A DNA stretch of 32,143 nt from Prochlorococcus sp. AG-363-P01 (lineage in GTDB: Bacteria; Cyanobacteriota; Cyanobacteriia; PCC-6307; Cyanobiaceae). Below the pieces are notes generated by a model, which saw only the letters and a program-made list of their open reading frames with translations, was not told the DNA's origin and did no database searches. This document shows, in pieces, positions 1-7,773 of this stretch. The stretch covers positions 1-32,143 of the forward strand of contig QCGC01000013.1 of the NCBI GenBank assembly GCA_003278225.1, in the 5' to 3' direction. Positions within the stretch are counted from its first letter, which is position 1; each line of letters begins with the position of its first letter. The translations under genes were made by a program, and so were the position numbers.

Positions 1-1952
1 ATAATCAGCTCGCCAAGCTCAGGCGCCTAGCACAGCCTTTCTTTTTGCCTCTGGATAAAGGAAATGGCTGGCAATTTATATGGCTACTTGTATCTTTAAT
101 TTTTTGTGTAGGAGGCCTTGTTCTACTAATTCTCACTGGACTTCTAGAAGGATTAGATAAATTTCAACCAATTCTTACAGAAAAATATTTTGGGGGAGTT
201 GTAAATACAATTGCAACCATATGGAATACATGGTGGGGTTGGCTTTTTTCAGGACTATTTTTAATTGGATCAACCAGTTTCTTTAGTTTTCGACAGGAAT
301 TAAGAAGTCGACGCTGGATGCATTGGTTATTACTTGGAATCATTGTTCTTATGCTTTTAGCAGTAAATGGAATAAATGCAGGTATTGGCTTTATTGCCAG
401 AGATCTTACCAATGCTCTTGTAGCTAAACAAGAAAGTAACTTTTATACAATTCTCATTATTTATGCCTGTTGCTTCGTTGTTGCACTGCCGATTCGTGTT
501 TCACAAATATTTTTTACTCTCAAACTAGGCATTATTTGGCGGCAATGGCTATCAAAAAGTCTAATTACTGATTATATGAAGAATAAAGCATATTATCTTT
601 TAAACCCTAATGATGAGCAAGCAACAGATGTAGATAACCCAGATCAACGAATTACAGATGATACTAAAGCTTTCACAATTCAAAGTTTAAATTTTACAAT
701 TGGAGTTTTTGATGCACTACTAACATTTTCTCTCAATATTCTAATTCTATGGAGCATTAGTAACACACTTACTTTCTCTCTATTCGGATATGCCGCATTC
801 GCTACAGCTATTTTGCTAATAGCATTAAAGAAGTTAATACGAATTAACTTCGATCAATTACGTTTTGAGGCGGATTTTCGATATGGCTTAGTACATATTC
901 GAGACAATGCAGAGTCAATAGCCTTTTATTCTGGTGAAAAACCTGAGAAAGTCGAAAGTGAGCGGCGCTTAACAGAAGTTGTTCGTAACTTCAATCTACT
1001 AATCATCTGGCAAGTCATTATTGATGTAATGCGAAGATCAATCGGATATGCAGGTAATTTCTTTCCCTATTTAGTCTTAGCAATACCATATTTTGCAGGT
1101 CAAATGGATTATGGAAGATTTGTTCAAGCCTCTTTTGCATTTAATATGGTAGAAAGTTCTTTATTTTTTATAGTTAATCAAATAGAAGAGTTGGCTAAAT
1201 TTACTGCTGGAATAAACCGTCTAGAAGGGTTCCAATCTAAAATAGAAAATATCAGTCAACAATTATCTAAGGATGAGGCTGTCAAAACTACATCTCGCAA
1301 CGCTATATTAATCAATAATGCAAATTTATATCCGCCTGGATCAAAAAAACCTATTATATGTGATTTAAATCTCAGCATTAATGAAACAGATAAGCTACTT
1401 GTAGTCGGTCCGTCAGGTTGTGGCAAAACTTCTCTTCTAAGAATGATTAGTGGTCTTTGGAAACCCGCAAATGGAGTTATTCAAAGTCCTCAAATAGGAG
1501 AGCTATTATTCATACCTCAAAAGCCTTATATGTTATTAGGGTCACTCAGGGAACAACTATGTTATCCAACAGAAGAAACCAACTTTAGTGATGAGCAATT
1601 AAGATCTGTTCTTAGTGAAGTCAAGCTCAAGTCCTTAATAGAGCGTTATCCTAATTTTGATGTAAAGCAAGATTGGCCTAGGATCTTGTCGCTTGGGGAG
1701 CAACAACGACTTGCATTTGGACGTTTATTATTAAATGCTCCAAGATTTGCAGTACTTGATGAAGCCACCAGTGCTTTAGATGTCAAAACCGAAGAGCACT
1801 TATACGAACTTCTCAAAAAACGGGAGCTTGCAGTCATTAGTGTTGGACACCGACCAACCCTTCTAGAATTCCACTCAACAGTCCTCGAACTAAGTGGTAA
1901 TGGCAGCTGGCGACTATTGCCTTCAACTAGCTATGACTTTAATAAGCCTTAA
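1..1952 (+). CDS. ABC transporter, fused permease and ATPase (SbmA/BacA-like), 5' partial
   Basis: The frame is open to the left edge, so the N terminus lies outside the window; a TTG at 45 is the first internal start codon, but the residues before it (QLAKLRRLAQPFFLPL) look like the usual start of this family. The N-terminal half has about six hydrophobic segments (ABC_membrane_2 type). The C-terminal half is an ATPase with Walker A GPSGCGKTSLL, signature SLGEQQR, Walker B FAVLDEATSALD and H-loop SVGHRP. The fold class includes SbmA/BacA, Rv1819c and peroxisomal ABCD proteins, which as homodimers move peptides, cobalamin or very-long-chain acyl groups. The substrate here is unknown; 'multidrug' labels would be guesses. 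hli follows 9 bases downstream on the same strand, so the two may be co-transcribed. Confidence 0.9.
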   Translation, partial: NQLAKLRRLAQPFFLPLDKGNGWQFIWLLVSLIFCVGGLVLLILTGLLEGLDKFQPILTEKYFGGVVNTIATIWNTWWGWLFSGLFLIGSTSFFSFRQELRSRRWMHWLLLGIIVLMLLAVNGINAGIGFIARDLTNALVAKQESNFYTILIIYACCFVVALPIRVSQIFFTLKLGIIWRQWLSKSLITDYMKNKAYYLLNPNDEQATDVDNPDQRITDDTKAFTIQSLNFTIGVFDALLTFSLNILILWSISNTLTFSLFGYAAFATAILLIALKKLIRINFDQLRFEADFRYGLVHIRDNAESIAFYSGEKPEKVESERRLTEVVRNFNLLIIWQVIIDVMRRSIGYAGNFFPYLVLAIPYFAGQMDYGRFVQASFAFNMVESSLFFIVNQIEELAKFTAGINRLEGFQSKIENISQQLSKDEAVKTTSRNAILINNANLYPPGSKKPIICDLNLSINETDKLLVVGPSGCGKTSLLRMISGLWKPANGVIQSPQIGELLFIPQKPYMLLGSLREQLCYPTEETNFSDEQLRSVLSEVKLKSLIERYPNFDVKQDWPRILSLGEQQRLAFGRLLLNAPRFAVLDEATSALDVKTEEHLYELLKKRELAVISVGHRPTLLEFHSTVLELSGNGSWRLLPSTSYDFNKP

Positions 1953-1961
1953 CCTGAGTAA

Positions 1962-2210
1962 ATGACCTCAACAAATCAAGATCAATCTATACAAAAGGGT
2001 GATGGCGACCCATCAGGTAATTCTGACAGTTTGCCTGAAAAACGACCCCCTAATAAAAGTGCGACTACTCCTGATGAACCATCCTTTGGTTGGAGTGCAT
2101 ATGCTGAGCGGGTAAATGGTCGATTTGCAATGATCGGATTCATTGCAATCTTAATAATCGAAGCTTTTAGTCAAAACAGCTTTCTTCACTGGGCAGGAAT
2201 CATTCCTTAA
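1962..2210 (+). CDS. hli: High-light-inducible protein (Hli/Scp, CAB-like)
   Basis: An 82-residue protein with a hydrophilic N-terminal half rich in Ser, Pro and Asp, then the one-helix chlorophyll-binding signature ERVNGRFAMIGF (about residues 50-61), followed by the rest of the single membrane helix. The Glu, Asn and Arg of ExxNGR are the residues known to bind chlorophyll and form the inter-helix ion pair in this family. Hli proteins sit in the thylakoid, bind chlorophyll and carotenoids and protect photosystems and newly made chlorophyll-proteins under excess light. It begins 9 bases after the ABC transporter stop. Its long polar N-terminal extension suggests a member of the longer, vertically inherited Hli group rather than the very short phage-shared ones; that is inference. 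Confidence 0.9.
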   Translation: MTSTNQDQSIQKGDGDPSGNSDSLPEKRPPNKSATTPDEPSFGWSAYAERVNGRFAMIGFIAILIIEAFSQNSFLHWAGIIP

Positions 2211-2223
2211 ACTTCTTTAAGTT

Positions 2224-2730
2224 TTAAACATTTAAACGAATCACCTCAACATCCCATTTACCTGATCTGCTGACCTGAACAGCCAATACTCTTCCAGAAC
2301 TATCCAAACTGACTCTTCTAGGAATACCTTTCGGGCTTAATACAATTGGCTGCAATGAAGCTACCTTCCTGCGGTAAATCAACAACTCTGTTTGATCAGC
2401 CCTTTGACGTATTAGTGCTAATCTTTCGCCATTAGCACTAATACTGACACTTATGGGCTGTGAATCAGCCCTATTTATACCTGGCAAAGGAATTCTTTTT
2501 TTTCTATTAATATCAATCATTTCAATCTGATCTTTTCCCTGATAATTCACCAAAGCAACTAACCATTTACTCCCAAGAGAGGGTTCTCTAAGACTATTAG
2601 ATGATTGAAAAAGAAAATTATTAAGTCCATACATCGGTCTCATTTCATTACTAGCGCATCCACTAAGACTGAATAGTAAAAAAACAAAATATATACAAAA
2701 AGGCAATTTAAAACAATTATTGGATTTCAT
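2224..2730 (-). CDS. Small lipoprotein with TolB-like repeats
   Basis: 168 residues. The N terminus is a lipoprotein signal: basic start, hydrophobic core, and a lipobox LSGC at about residues 22-25, so Cys25 is the probable lipidated residue. The rest holds repeats of the type 'S.SANGERLALIRQ' and 'SLDSSGRVLAVQVS..GKWDVEVI', typical of WD40/PD40 beta-propeller blades as in TolB; too few blades are present for a closed propeller. Its ATG overlaps the stop of the upstream lipoprotein gene by four bases (ATGA), so translational coupling is likely. Both genes are similar in size and repeat pattern and probably arose by duplication. It may act with its sister as a partial or composite propeller in the periplasm; the function is not established. 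Confidence 0.75.
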   Translation of the reverse strand: MKSNNCFKLPFCIYFVFLLFSLSGCASNEMRPMYGLNNFLFQSSNSLREPSLGSKWLVALVNYQGKDQIEMIDINRKKRIPLPGINRADSQPISVSISANGERLALIRQRADQTELLIYRRKVASLQPIVLSPKGIPRRVSLDSSGRVLAVQVSRSGKWDVEVIRLNV

Positions 2731-3269
2731 GAGTCTTCATCTGAAGTTGATTGGAAAAGACCTATTCCACTTGGTAGATCGAGTTCAATCTTTTGACGCA
2801 AGTCAAAAAGCTCTACTCGCCATTGACCATTCTCAGCGAATTGAAGAGCCAACTGACTTCCATCTGGCGCCAAACTAAGTCTTACTGGAATTCTGTCTCC
2901 AGGTATGGGGAACTGATACCTACGGCCAGTTAAGCGATCCTCAATAATCGCCAAACGCCTATTTCTCCTCTGAGCAATAACCGCAATATATCTACCATTC
3001 CAGCTTAAAGAAGGAGAGCTATGCGGTTGATTCCTGGAGAAATGTCTTAAAGGCAAAATCTGACCATTACGCAGATCTCTCAACTCAACTGTTGGTCTTC
3101 CTTTGTAGTCAACTATCAAAGCAAGCTTAGTGCCATCTCCACTGAGGGCAGGATCTTCCTGATTTCGTATGTCAAACTGACCTTGTAAGCGATCAACCCT
3201 GGAAAAACAACCACATAGGCCTATACAACTAATTAGACATATGAGTATTTTGTAATTAGGAATACGCAA
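2727..3269 (-). CDS. TolB-like lipoprotein, paralogue of the next gene
   Basis: 180 residues, start TTG at 3269. A lipoprotein signal peptide ends in the lipobox LCGC (Cys21). The mature part contains three clear PD40/WD40-like blades: 'DPALSGDGTKLALIVD..GRPTVELRDL', 'SPSLSWNGRYIAVIA' and 'RLSLAPDGSQLALQF..GQWRVELFDL'. TolB-family propellers usually have six or seven blades, so this is a fragment-sized relative. It starts 3 bases after the stop of ycf66 and overlaps the following lipoprotein gene by 4 bases, which places it inside the psbX-ycf66 transcription unit. The context hints at a role in envelope or thylakoid-lumen biology, but nothing in the sequence proves it. Confidence 0.75.
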   Translation of the reverse strand: MRIPNYKILICLISCIGLCGCFSRVDRLQGQFDIRNQEDPALSGDGTKLALIVDYKGRPTVELRDLRNGQILPLRHFSRNQPHSSPSLSWNGRYIAVIAQRRNRRLAIIEDRLTGRRYQFPIPGDRIPVRLSLAPDGSQLALQFAENGQWRVELFDLRQKIELDLPSGIGLFQSTSDEDS

Positions 3270-3272
3270 AAT

Positions 3273-4238
3273 TTAGTCATCAAATCGAGAACTATTGTCT
3301 CTTCGCCTAGAACTAGGAGAAGAACGACCATCTTGAGTCTCAGATGAAAGCCCAGAAGCACGCTCAGTAGTTGATCTATTACGACTACTAGGCTGTGCTC
3401 GAGAGGATTCTCTTCGTCTTGGTGATGATGAAAAGGCTGCGTCCTCAGCTTGGTCACGCAAGCGAGAGCTCTGAGGTGCTTGAGAAGACCCTCCAGAAGA
3501 ATACCGAGATCTAGTGGAAGATCGTCTTCTCGATTGATCAACTAAATTTGCCTGAGGACTGGAAGTCTTTTGATTCACAGAGGGACGAGAACCACGACGC
3601 TGTCCCTGACGTTGATTTCTTCTTTCACCAAAGGATGAGCCGGAGTCCTCGTCATTAGGCCCAAATCGTGCAAGCCGTCTTGCTTGTGTCGATTTTTCTT
3701 CTTGCCAAGAATCTTGATTAAAAGATTGATTCCGCACACTACGACTTTCCGCTTGCTCTGGTATGGCTGCTCTAGAAGTCCTTCTTGGACGATAGAAATC
3801 TTCTGAAGAAGCTTGAGTATTTTGTGAGTTCCTTCCCGCAAATCTTCTTGTCACCGGGGAAGGCTCTTCAAATTGGTCATAAGAGTCATCCCAATTATTA
3901 CTTAATCCTCCTGAAGGCATTCGAGCAGGTGAAGGTTCATCATCAAAATATGAAGAGCGTCTAGCCTGATCAGTTGCAACACCGCGCAATCTGACACTTT
4001 CATAAGCAAAGAAAACTGTTGTTCCAGCAAGCAAAAACTGACCAAATTGAAGAATCGGATCCAGACGCCAGCCTTGGAAAAACAAAATTCCACCGCAAAG
4101 TAAGCCTATCGCGGCAAAAAAAACATCGTAATCACGAGCAAGGGCTGGTTTAAATGACCGCAAGAAATAAAGACCTGCACCACATACGGCCAGGACAATT
4201 CCCACAATGCTGGCCCAATTAAGACTGGCATTGACCAA
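3273..4238 (-). CDS. ycf66: Ycf66 family membrane protein with long Ser/Arg-rich tail
   Basis: 321 residues, start TTG at 4238 with an AGGGGG ribosome site about 7 bases upstream. The first 90 residues match the Ycf66 pattern: an N-terminal helix (SIVGIVLAVCGAGLYFLRS), then two further membrane segments around FFAAIGLLCGGILFFQGWRLDPILQFGQ. Ycf66 is conserved in cyanobacteria and some plastids; its function is unknown. The last 230 residues are low-complexity and dominated by Ser, Arg, Gln and acidic residues, probably disordered; family members commonly diverge here. The gene lies downstream of psbX and upstream of two lipoprotein genes on the same strand. Confidence 0.88.
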   Translation of the reverse strand: MVNASLNWASIVGIVLAVCGAGLYFLRSFKPALARDYDVFFAAIGLLCGGILFFQGWRLDPILQFGQFLLAGTTVFFAYESVRLRGVATDQARRSSYFDDEPSPARMPSGGLSNNWDDSYDQFEEPSPVTRRFAGRNSQNTQASSEDFYRPRRTSRAAIPEQAESRSVRNQSFNQDSWQEEKSTQARRLARFGPNDEDSGSSFGERRNQRQGQRRGSRPSVNQKTSSPQANLVDQSRRRSSTRSRYSSGGSSQAPQSSRLRDQAEDAAFSSSPRRRESSRAQPSSRNRSTTERASGLSSETQDGRSSPSSRRRDNSSRFDD

Positions 4239-4256
4239 AAGTTGTGCCCCCTAAAA

Positions 4257-4295
4257 ATGACCAATAAAGAGATTAAATTGATCTCCTATGGTCAT
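4257..4295 (-). promoter_or_regulatory. Two-tier inverted repeat in the psbX-ycf66 spacer
   Basis: ATGACCA at 4257-4263 pairs with TGGTCAT at 4289-4295, and inside it GAGAT (4269-4273) pairs with ATCTC (4281-4285) around a 7-base loop. The element lies between psbX and ycf66 in the transcribed direction. There is no T-run after it, so it is a poor terminator; it could set the ratio of psbX to ycf66 mRNA by processing or 3'-end protection. Confidence 0.4.
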
Positions 4296-4320
4296 AGTCT
4301 ACGAAGTAGTTCTCAGTTGA

Positions 4321-4443
4321 CTAGCGTCCACGCTCTAAAGCATCTTTTTGACTAACCCAAAGCAAAAATGATGTGGCTGGAATGACCACTAACAGAGCAG
4401 CACCAACAATACTGTACAAAAGATTCGCGGCAGAAGGTGTCAT
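4321..4443 (-). CDS. psbX: Photosystem II protein PsbX
   Basis: A 40-residue ORF. It starts MTPSAANLLYSI, has one membrane helix (VGAALLVVIPATSFLLWV), and ends SQKDALERGR. The 'MTPS.AN.L' start and the 'SQKD' motif after the helix are diagnostic of cyanobacterial PsbX. PsbX is a one-helix subunit on the edge of photosystem II near cytochrome b559 and PsbH, affecting plastoquinone exchange and dimer stability. ycf66 follows after 82 bases on the same strand; ycf19/yggT diverges upstream, leaving about 75 bases for both promoters. Confidence 0.92.
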   Translation of the reverse strand: MTPSAANLLYSIVGAALLVVIPATSFLLWVSQKDALERGR

Positions 4444-4518
4444 AGCAGCAGCTTTTAAACCAAAACATAGCAATATTACGGATTAACAGCGGCTTTCTAC
4501 GATGTATCTTTAGATCTT

Positions 4519-4848
4519 TTGAGGTTTGTGACTTCTGGAATCATTCAAGCCCTTCCAACTTTTCATCTATTACTAGGTTTATTGCTCTCGAGCTTAACTT
4601 TGGCATTTTTGATGAGAATCGTACTTACTTGGTATCCACAAGTAAATCTCAACAAGGGCTTTTGGCTGGTCTTAACCTTGCCTACAGAACCAGTGTTAAA
4701 AATCACAAGGAAATTTATTGCCCCAATTGGTGGCGTTGATGTGACACCTGTGATTTGGGTTGGCTTAATCAGTCTTGTTCGTGAGCTACTGGTAGGTCAA
4801 CAAGGATTAATTTCACAAATTTTATTAAATACTCAAGCAATAAGTTAA
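4519..4848 (+). CDS. ycf19: YggT/Ycf19 family membrane protein
   Basis: About 109 residues from a TTG at 4519; GTG at 4528 is an equally good start. There are two hydrophobic segments, one near residues 12-35 and one near 75-95, separated by the family motif: 'MRIVLTWYPQVNLN...WLVLTLPTEPVLKITRKFIAPIGGVDVTPVIW'. The RIxLTWYP and PTEP.L...R..I.P..G.D.TP blocks define the YggT/Ycf19 family. In cyanobacteria and chloroplasts, relatives (CCB3, YlmG) are linked to haem attachment on cytochrome b6 or to nucleoid and thylakoid organisation, so a thylakoid role is likely. It is divergent from psbX and convergent with accC. Confidence 0.88.
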   Translation: MRFVTSGIIQALPTFHLLLGLLLSSLTLAFLMRIVLTWYPQVNLNKGFWLVLTLPTEPVLKITRKFIAPIGGVDVTPVIWVGLISLVRELLVGQQGLISQILLNTQAIS

Positions 4849-4879
4849 TTTCTCAAACTTTGGTGTCTGGTCAAGAAAA

Positions 4880-6226
4880 TCAACCGAGCATTTCTTGCTC
4901 AACAAATTTCGTATGAACATCACCTTTTAAGAATTCATTTCTATTAAGTAATTGCAAATGAAAATCAATCGTGGTTGGTATACCAGTGACTGCGCATTCA
5001 TTAAGAGCACGCTCCATTCTTTTTAAAGCAGCATTTCGATCATGCCCCCAAACAATAAGCTTCCCAATTAATGAATCGTAAAAAGGTGGAATGTCATAAC
5101 CCGTATATACATGACTATCTACTCTTACGCCTGGTCCTCCAGGTGGCAACCAGCCTGTAATGCGACCAGGGGCAGGCCGAAAATTATGGGAAGAATCTTC
5201 AGCATTTATTCGACATTCAATTGCATGCCCACGCAGACAAATTTCATCTTGTTGAAAACTAATTTTTTCCCCACCCGCAATTCGAAGTTGCTCTGCAATC
5301 AAATCAATACCCGTAACCATCTCAGTGACAGGATGTTCGACTTGAATACGAGTATTCATCTCCATGAAATAAAACTTTCCATTCCGGTCTAAAAGAAATT
5401 CAACTGTCCCAGCTCCCTCATAATTAATACTTTTAGCCGCAGCTTTAGCAGCCTCGCCCATACTCACTCTTAAAGCAGGGTCTAAAGCTGGGCTAGGTGA
5501 TTCTTCTAATAACTTTTGATGTCGTCGCTGAATAGAGCAATCCCTTTCTCCTAAATGAACAACATTGCCATGTCTATCAGCTAGGACCTGAACCTCAACG
5601 TGACGAGGGCGGTCAATAAACTTCTCCATATAGAGACCTGGATTTCCAAAGGCCGCTTCTGCCTCCCCCTGAGCCGCCTTAAACAAGTTTTCCAATTGAT
5701 CTGCACTATTGACCAATCTCATACCTCTCCCTCCACCACCAGCTGTAGCCTTAATCATTACTGGATATCCCATCTCTTTTGCCAGTTGCGCAGCTTCATC
5801 AGTACTACTCAACAAGCCTTTACTGCCTGGGACTGTTGGAACACCGACTTGCTGCATTGTTGACTTGGCTGTGGATTTATCACCCATAGAACGAATGGCA
5901 TCAGGTGAAGGACCAATAAAAACAATTCCATGATCTCGGCAAATTTCTGCAAATCGATCATTTTCCGCCAAAAACCCATAACCTGGATGAATTGCATCCA
6001 CACCCCTTGATGTTGCAGCAGCAAGAATATTAGGAACGTTTAAATAGCTTTTACTACTAGGCGCATCCCCTACACAAACTGCCTCATCAGCAAGCTGGAC
6101 ATGCAATGCATTTCTATCAACAGTGCTATAGACAGCAACTGTTGCGATGCCCAATTCCCTGCAACTGCGGAGAATACGCAGCGCAATCTCACCACGATTG
6201 GCAATTAGGACTTTGCCTATTGGCAT
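4880..6226 (-). CDS. accC: Biotin carboxylase subunit of acetyl-CoA carboxylase
   Basis: 448 residues from ATG at 6226 ([18 protein letters not shown]); a TTG at 6241 would add five residues, but those codons lie inside a perfect hairpin, so ATG is preferred. The protein uses ATP and bicarbonate to carboxylate biotin on AccB, the first step of fatty-acid synthesis. Visible parts are the N-terminal Rossmann-like domain, the ATP-grasp glycine-rich loop [18 protein letters not shown], and the catalytic [14 protein letters not shown] block. Length and motifs are normal for the family. It is monocistronic here, convergent with ycf19; accB is not adjacent. Confidence 0.97.
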   Translation of the reverse strand: MPIGKVLIANRGEIALRILRSCRELGIATVAVYSTVDRNALHVQLADEAVCVGDAPSSKSYLNVPNILAAATSRGVDAIHPGYGFLAENDRFAEICRDHGIVFIGPSPDAIRSMGDKSTAKSTMQQVGVPTVPGSKGLLSSTDEAAQLAKEMGYPVMIKATAGGGGRGMRLVNSADQLENLFKAAQGEAEAAFGNPGLYMEKFIDRPRHVEVQVLADRHGNVVHLGERDCSIQRRHQKLLEESPSPALDPALRVSMGEAAKAAAKSINYEGAGTVEFLLDRNGKFYFMEMNTRIQVEHPVTEMVTGIDLIAEQLRIAGGEKISFQQDEICLRGHAIECRINAEDSSHNFRPAPGRITGWLPPGGPGVRVDSHVYTGYDIPPFYDSLIGKLIVWGHDRNAALKRMERALNECAVTGIPTTIDFHLQLLNRNEFLKGDVHTKFVEQEMLG

Positions 6227-6254
6227 CCGACTAAAGATCAAAATCTTTAGTCGG
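6227..6254 (-). promoter_or_regulatory. Perfect 12-bp hairpin abutting the accC start codon
   Basis: CCGACTAAAGAT (6227-6238) and ATCTTTAGTCGG (6243-6254) are exact inverted repeats around a 4-base loop. Read in the accC direction, the 3' arm ends on the base directly before the ATG at 6226, so it occupies the place of a Shine-Dalgarno sequence. It could be a translational brake, an operator, or lie outside the mRNA if accC is leaderless. It has no T-run in either direction, so a terminator is unlikely. Confidence 0.6.
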
Positions 6255-6351
6255 ATCGTATCAGTGACTATACCCTTGATACTTTTTGAACATACGGAAG
6301 GTTGACCGTTATGATCAATTTCTACTCAGTCGAAGTGACTGCGTTTCCTAA

Positions 6352-6433
6352 GCGGATGTGGTGGAATTGGTAGACACGCACGTTTGAGGGGCGTGTGGCT
6401 TCGGCCTTGCGAGTTCAAGTCTCGCCATCCGCA
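6352..6433 (+). tRNA. trnL-GAG: tRNA-Leu, anticodon GAG
   Basis: A class II tRNA cloverleaf: acceptor GCGGATG pairs with CATCCGC, discriminator A at 6433, D-arm with GGTAGA, anticodon stem CACGT/GCGTG with loop TTGAGGG giving anticodon GAG, a variable arm GGCTTCGGCC-like, and T-arm GCGAGTTCAAGTCTCGC. The long variable arm and A discriminator fit leucine. It should read CUU and CUC codons. The 3' CCA is not encoded. Confidence 0.96.
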
Positions 6434-6477
6434 TTCTTTAAATCAGAGTTGATTTCTCTTCACTTTCACCAAGCACA

Positions 6478-7752
6478 ATGAAGCAATCTTCATTTGTGGT
6501 GATATTTGTATCCAATGGACCAGGTGAATTAGCTACCTGGGTAAGACCTCTCGCAGAAAAGCTTCATACAAAAATTTTAATGCGACCGAAATTCGGTCCT
6601 TCACCCATCAGTCTTCAACTTGTCTTAGTACCCTGCCCAAATGGGACTGGTAATGAATGCAAAGCTGCTACTAGATGGGGGCAATTTGACAAAATAATTC
6701 CGCCCAATGAGTTCTGGAAATTACTTATTAATCCCAAGAAATATGGATTCTGGCCGACAAAAGGTTTGGTCGTATTTCTGGGAGGAGATCAATTCTGGAG
6801 TGTTCTTCTTTCAGCCAGACTGGGATATAAAAATCTGACTTATGCAGAGTGGATTGCAAGATGGCCGCAATGGAATGACAAGATTGCAGCAATGTCGAAC
6901 ACGGTTCGCGACCGTCTACCAAATCGCTTCAAAAAAAGATGTACTGTCGTTGGTGATCTAATGGCAGACTTACACGACTTTGAAGACAAAGAACTACTTC
7001 TTCCAGAGGGCAAATGGATATTATTAATGCCTGGATCAAAAAAAGCAAAGCTTTCTATTGGAGTTCCATTTTTACTCGAAGTAGCTGATCAATTATTCCA
7101 ACATATACCTGAATTAAAATTTCTATTGCCAATCGCGCAAACAACAAGTATTGAACAAATTAAAAATTTTGCAAGTTCTAAAAATCCAATTGCTCAAGAA
7201 TATCCTGTCGCTATCCAAACAATTATTCAAAATAAAGAGAATAAAGACTGGCATTTATTAATTACCGAGAACAAAACAAAAATCCATTTGTATAGCAACC
7301 AACCTGCACATCATATAATTAGAAAATGTGACTTAGCCCTAACAACTGTAGGCGCAAATACTGCTGAACTAGGAGCACTCGGTGTGCCAATGATAGTGAT
7401 TGTCCCTACTCAACATATAAGCGTTATGCAAGCATGGGATGGAATACTTGGCATAATAAGCAGACTTCCTATTTTTAAAAGGGTTATAGGTGAATTAATT
7501 ACCCTGTGGAAGATGAGAAGAAGTAAATTTTTAGCATGGCCAAATATATCTGCAGGCCGAATGATTATCCCAGAAAAAATCGGTATAATTTATCCAAAAG
7601 ATATTGCATCAGAAGCTGTTGAATGGATTCAATCACCTAAAAGACTTCAAGGCCAGAAAGAGGATTTACAAAGCATAAGAGGACAGTCAGGAGCAGTAGA
7701 ATTGTTAACTAAAGAGATAATAAAATTAATACCAAGCTCATTTATAAGTTAA
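6478..7752 (+). CDS. LpxB-like GT-B glycosyltransferase family protein
   Basis: 424 residues. The N terminus VVIFVSNGPGELATWVRPLAEKL and the C-terminal block 'CDLALTTVGANTAELGALGVPMIVIVPTQ' resemble the two Rossmann halves of lipid-A-disaccharide synthase (GT19) and related GT-B enzymes; the second block holds the usual nucleotide-sugar-binding TxGxxTAExGALGVPM pattern. True LpxB joins UDP-2,3-diacylglucosamine to lipid X. This protein differs enough that I call it an LpxB-related family rather than LpxB; its substrate is not evident. It begins 44 bases after tRNA-Leu and is convergent with the PRC-barrel gene. Confidence 0.78.
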   Translation: MKQSSFVVIFVSNGPGELATWVRPLAEKLHTKILMRPKFGPSPISLQLVLVPCPNGTGNECKAATRWGQFDKIIPPNEFWKLLINPKKYGFWPTKGLVVFLGGDQFWSVLLSARLGYKNLTYAEWIARWPQWNDKIAAMSNTVRDRLPNRFKKRCTVVGDLMADLHDFEDKELLLPEGKWILLMPGSKKAKLSIGVPFLLEVADQLFQHIPELKFLLPIAQTTSIEQIKNFASSKNPIAQEYPVAIQTIIQNKENKDWHLLITENKTKIHLYSNQPAHHIIRKCDLALTTVGANTAELGALGVPMIVIVPTQHISVMQAWDGILGIISRLPIFKRVIGELITLWKMRRSKFLAWPNISAGRMIIPEKIGIIYPKDIASEAVEWIQSPKRLQGQKEDLQSIRGQSGAVELLTKEIIKLIPSSFIS

Positions 7753-7773
7753 TTTAGATTTTAAAAAAACACT

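Noticed and set aside
6239-6241. TTG at 6241 as the accC start
   Set aside because: It would add five residues encoded by the hairpin arm; the ATG at 6226 gives the usual N terminus [13 protein letters not shown].
6352-6433. tRNA-Leu as an integration site for a mobile element
   Set aside because: No direct repeat of the tRNA 3' end, integrase or foreign-looking gene lies nearby.
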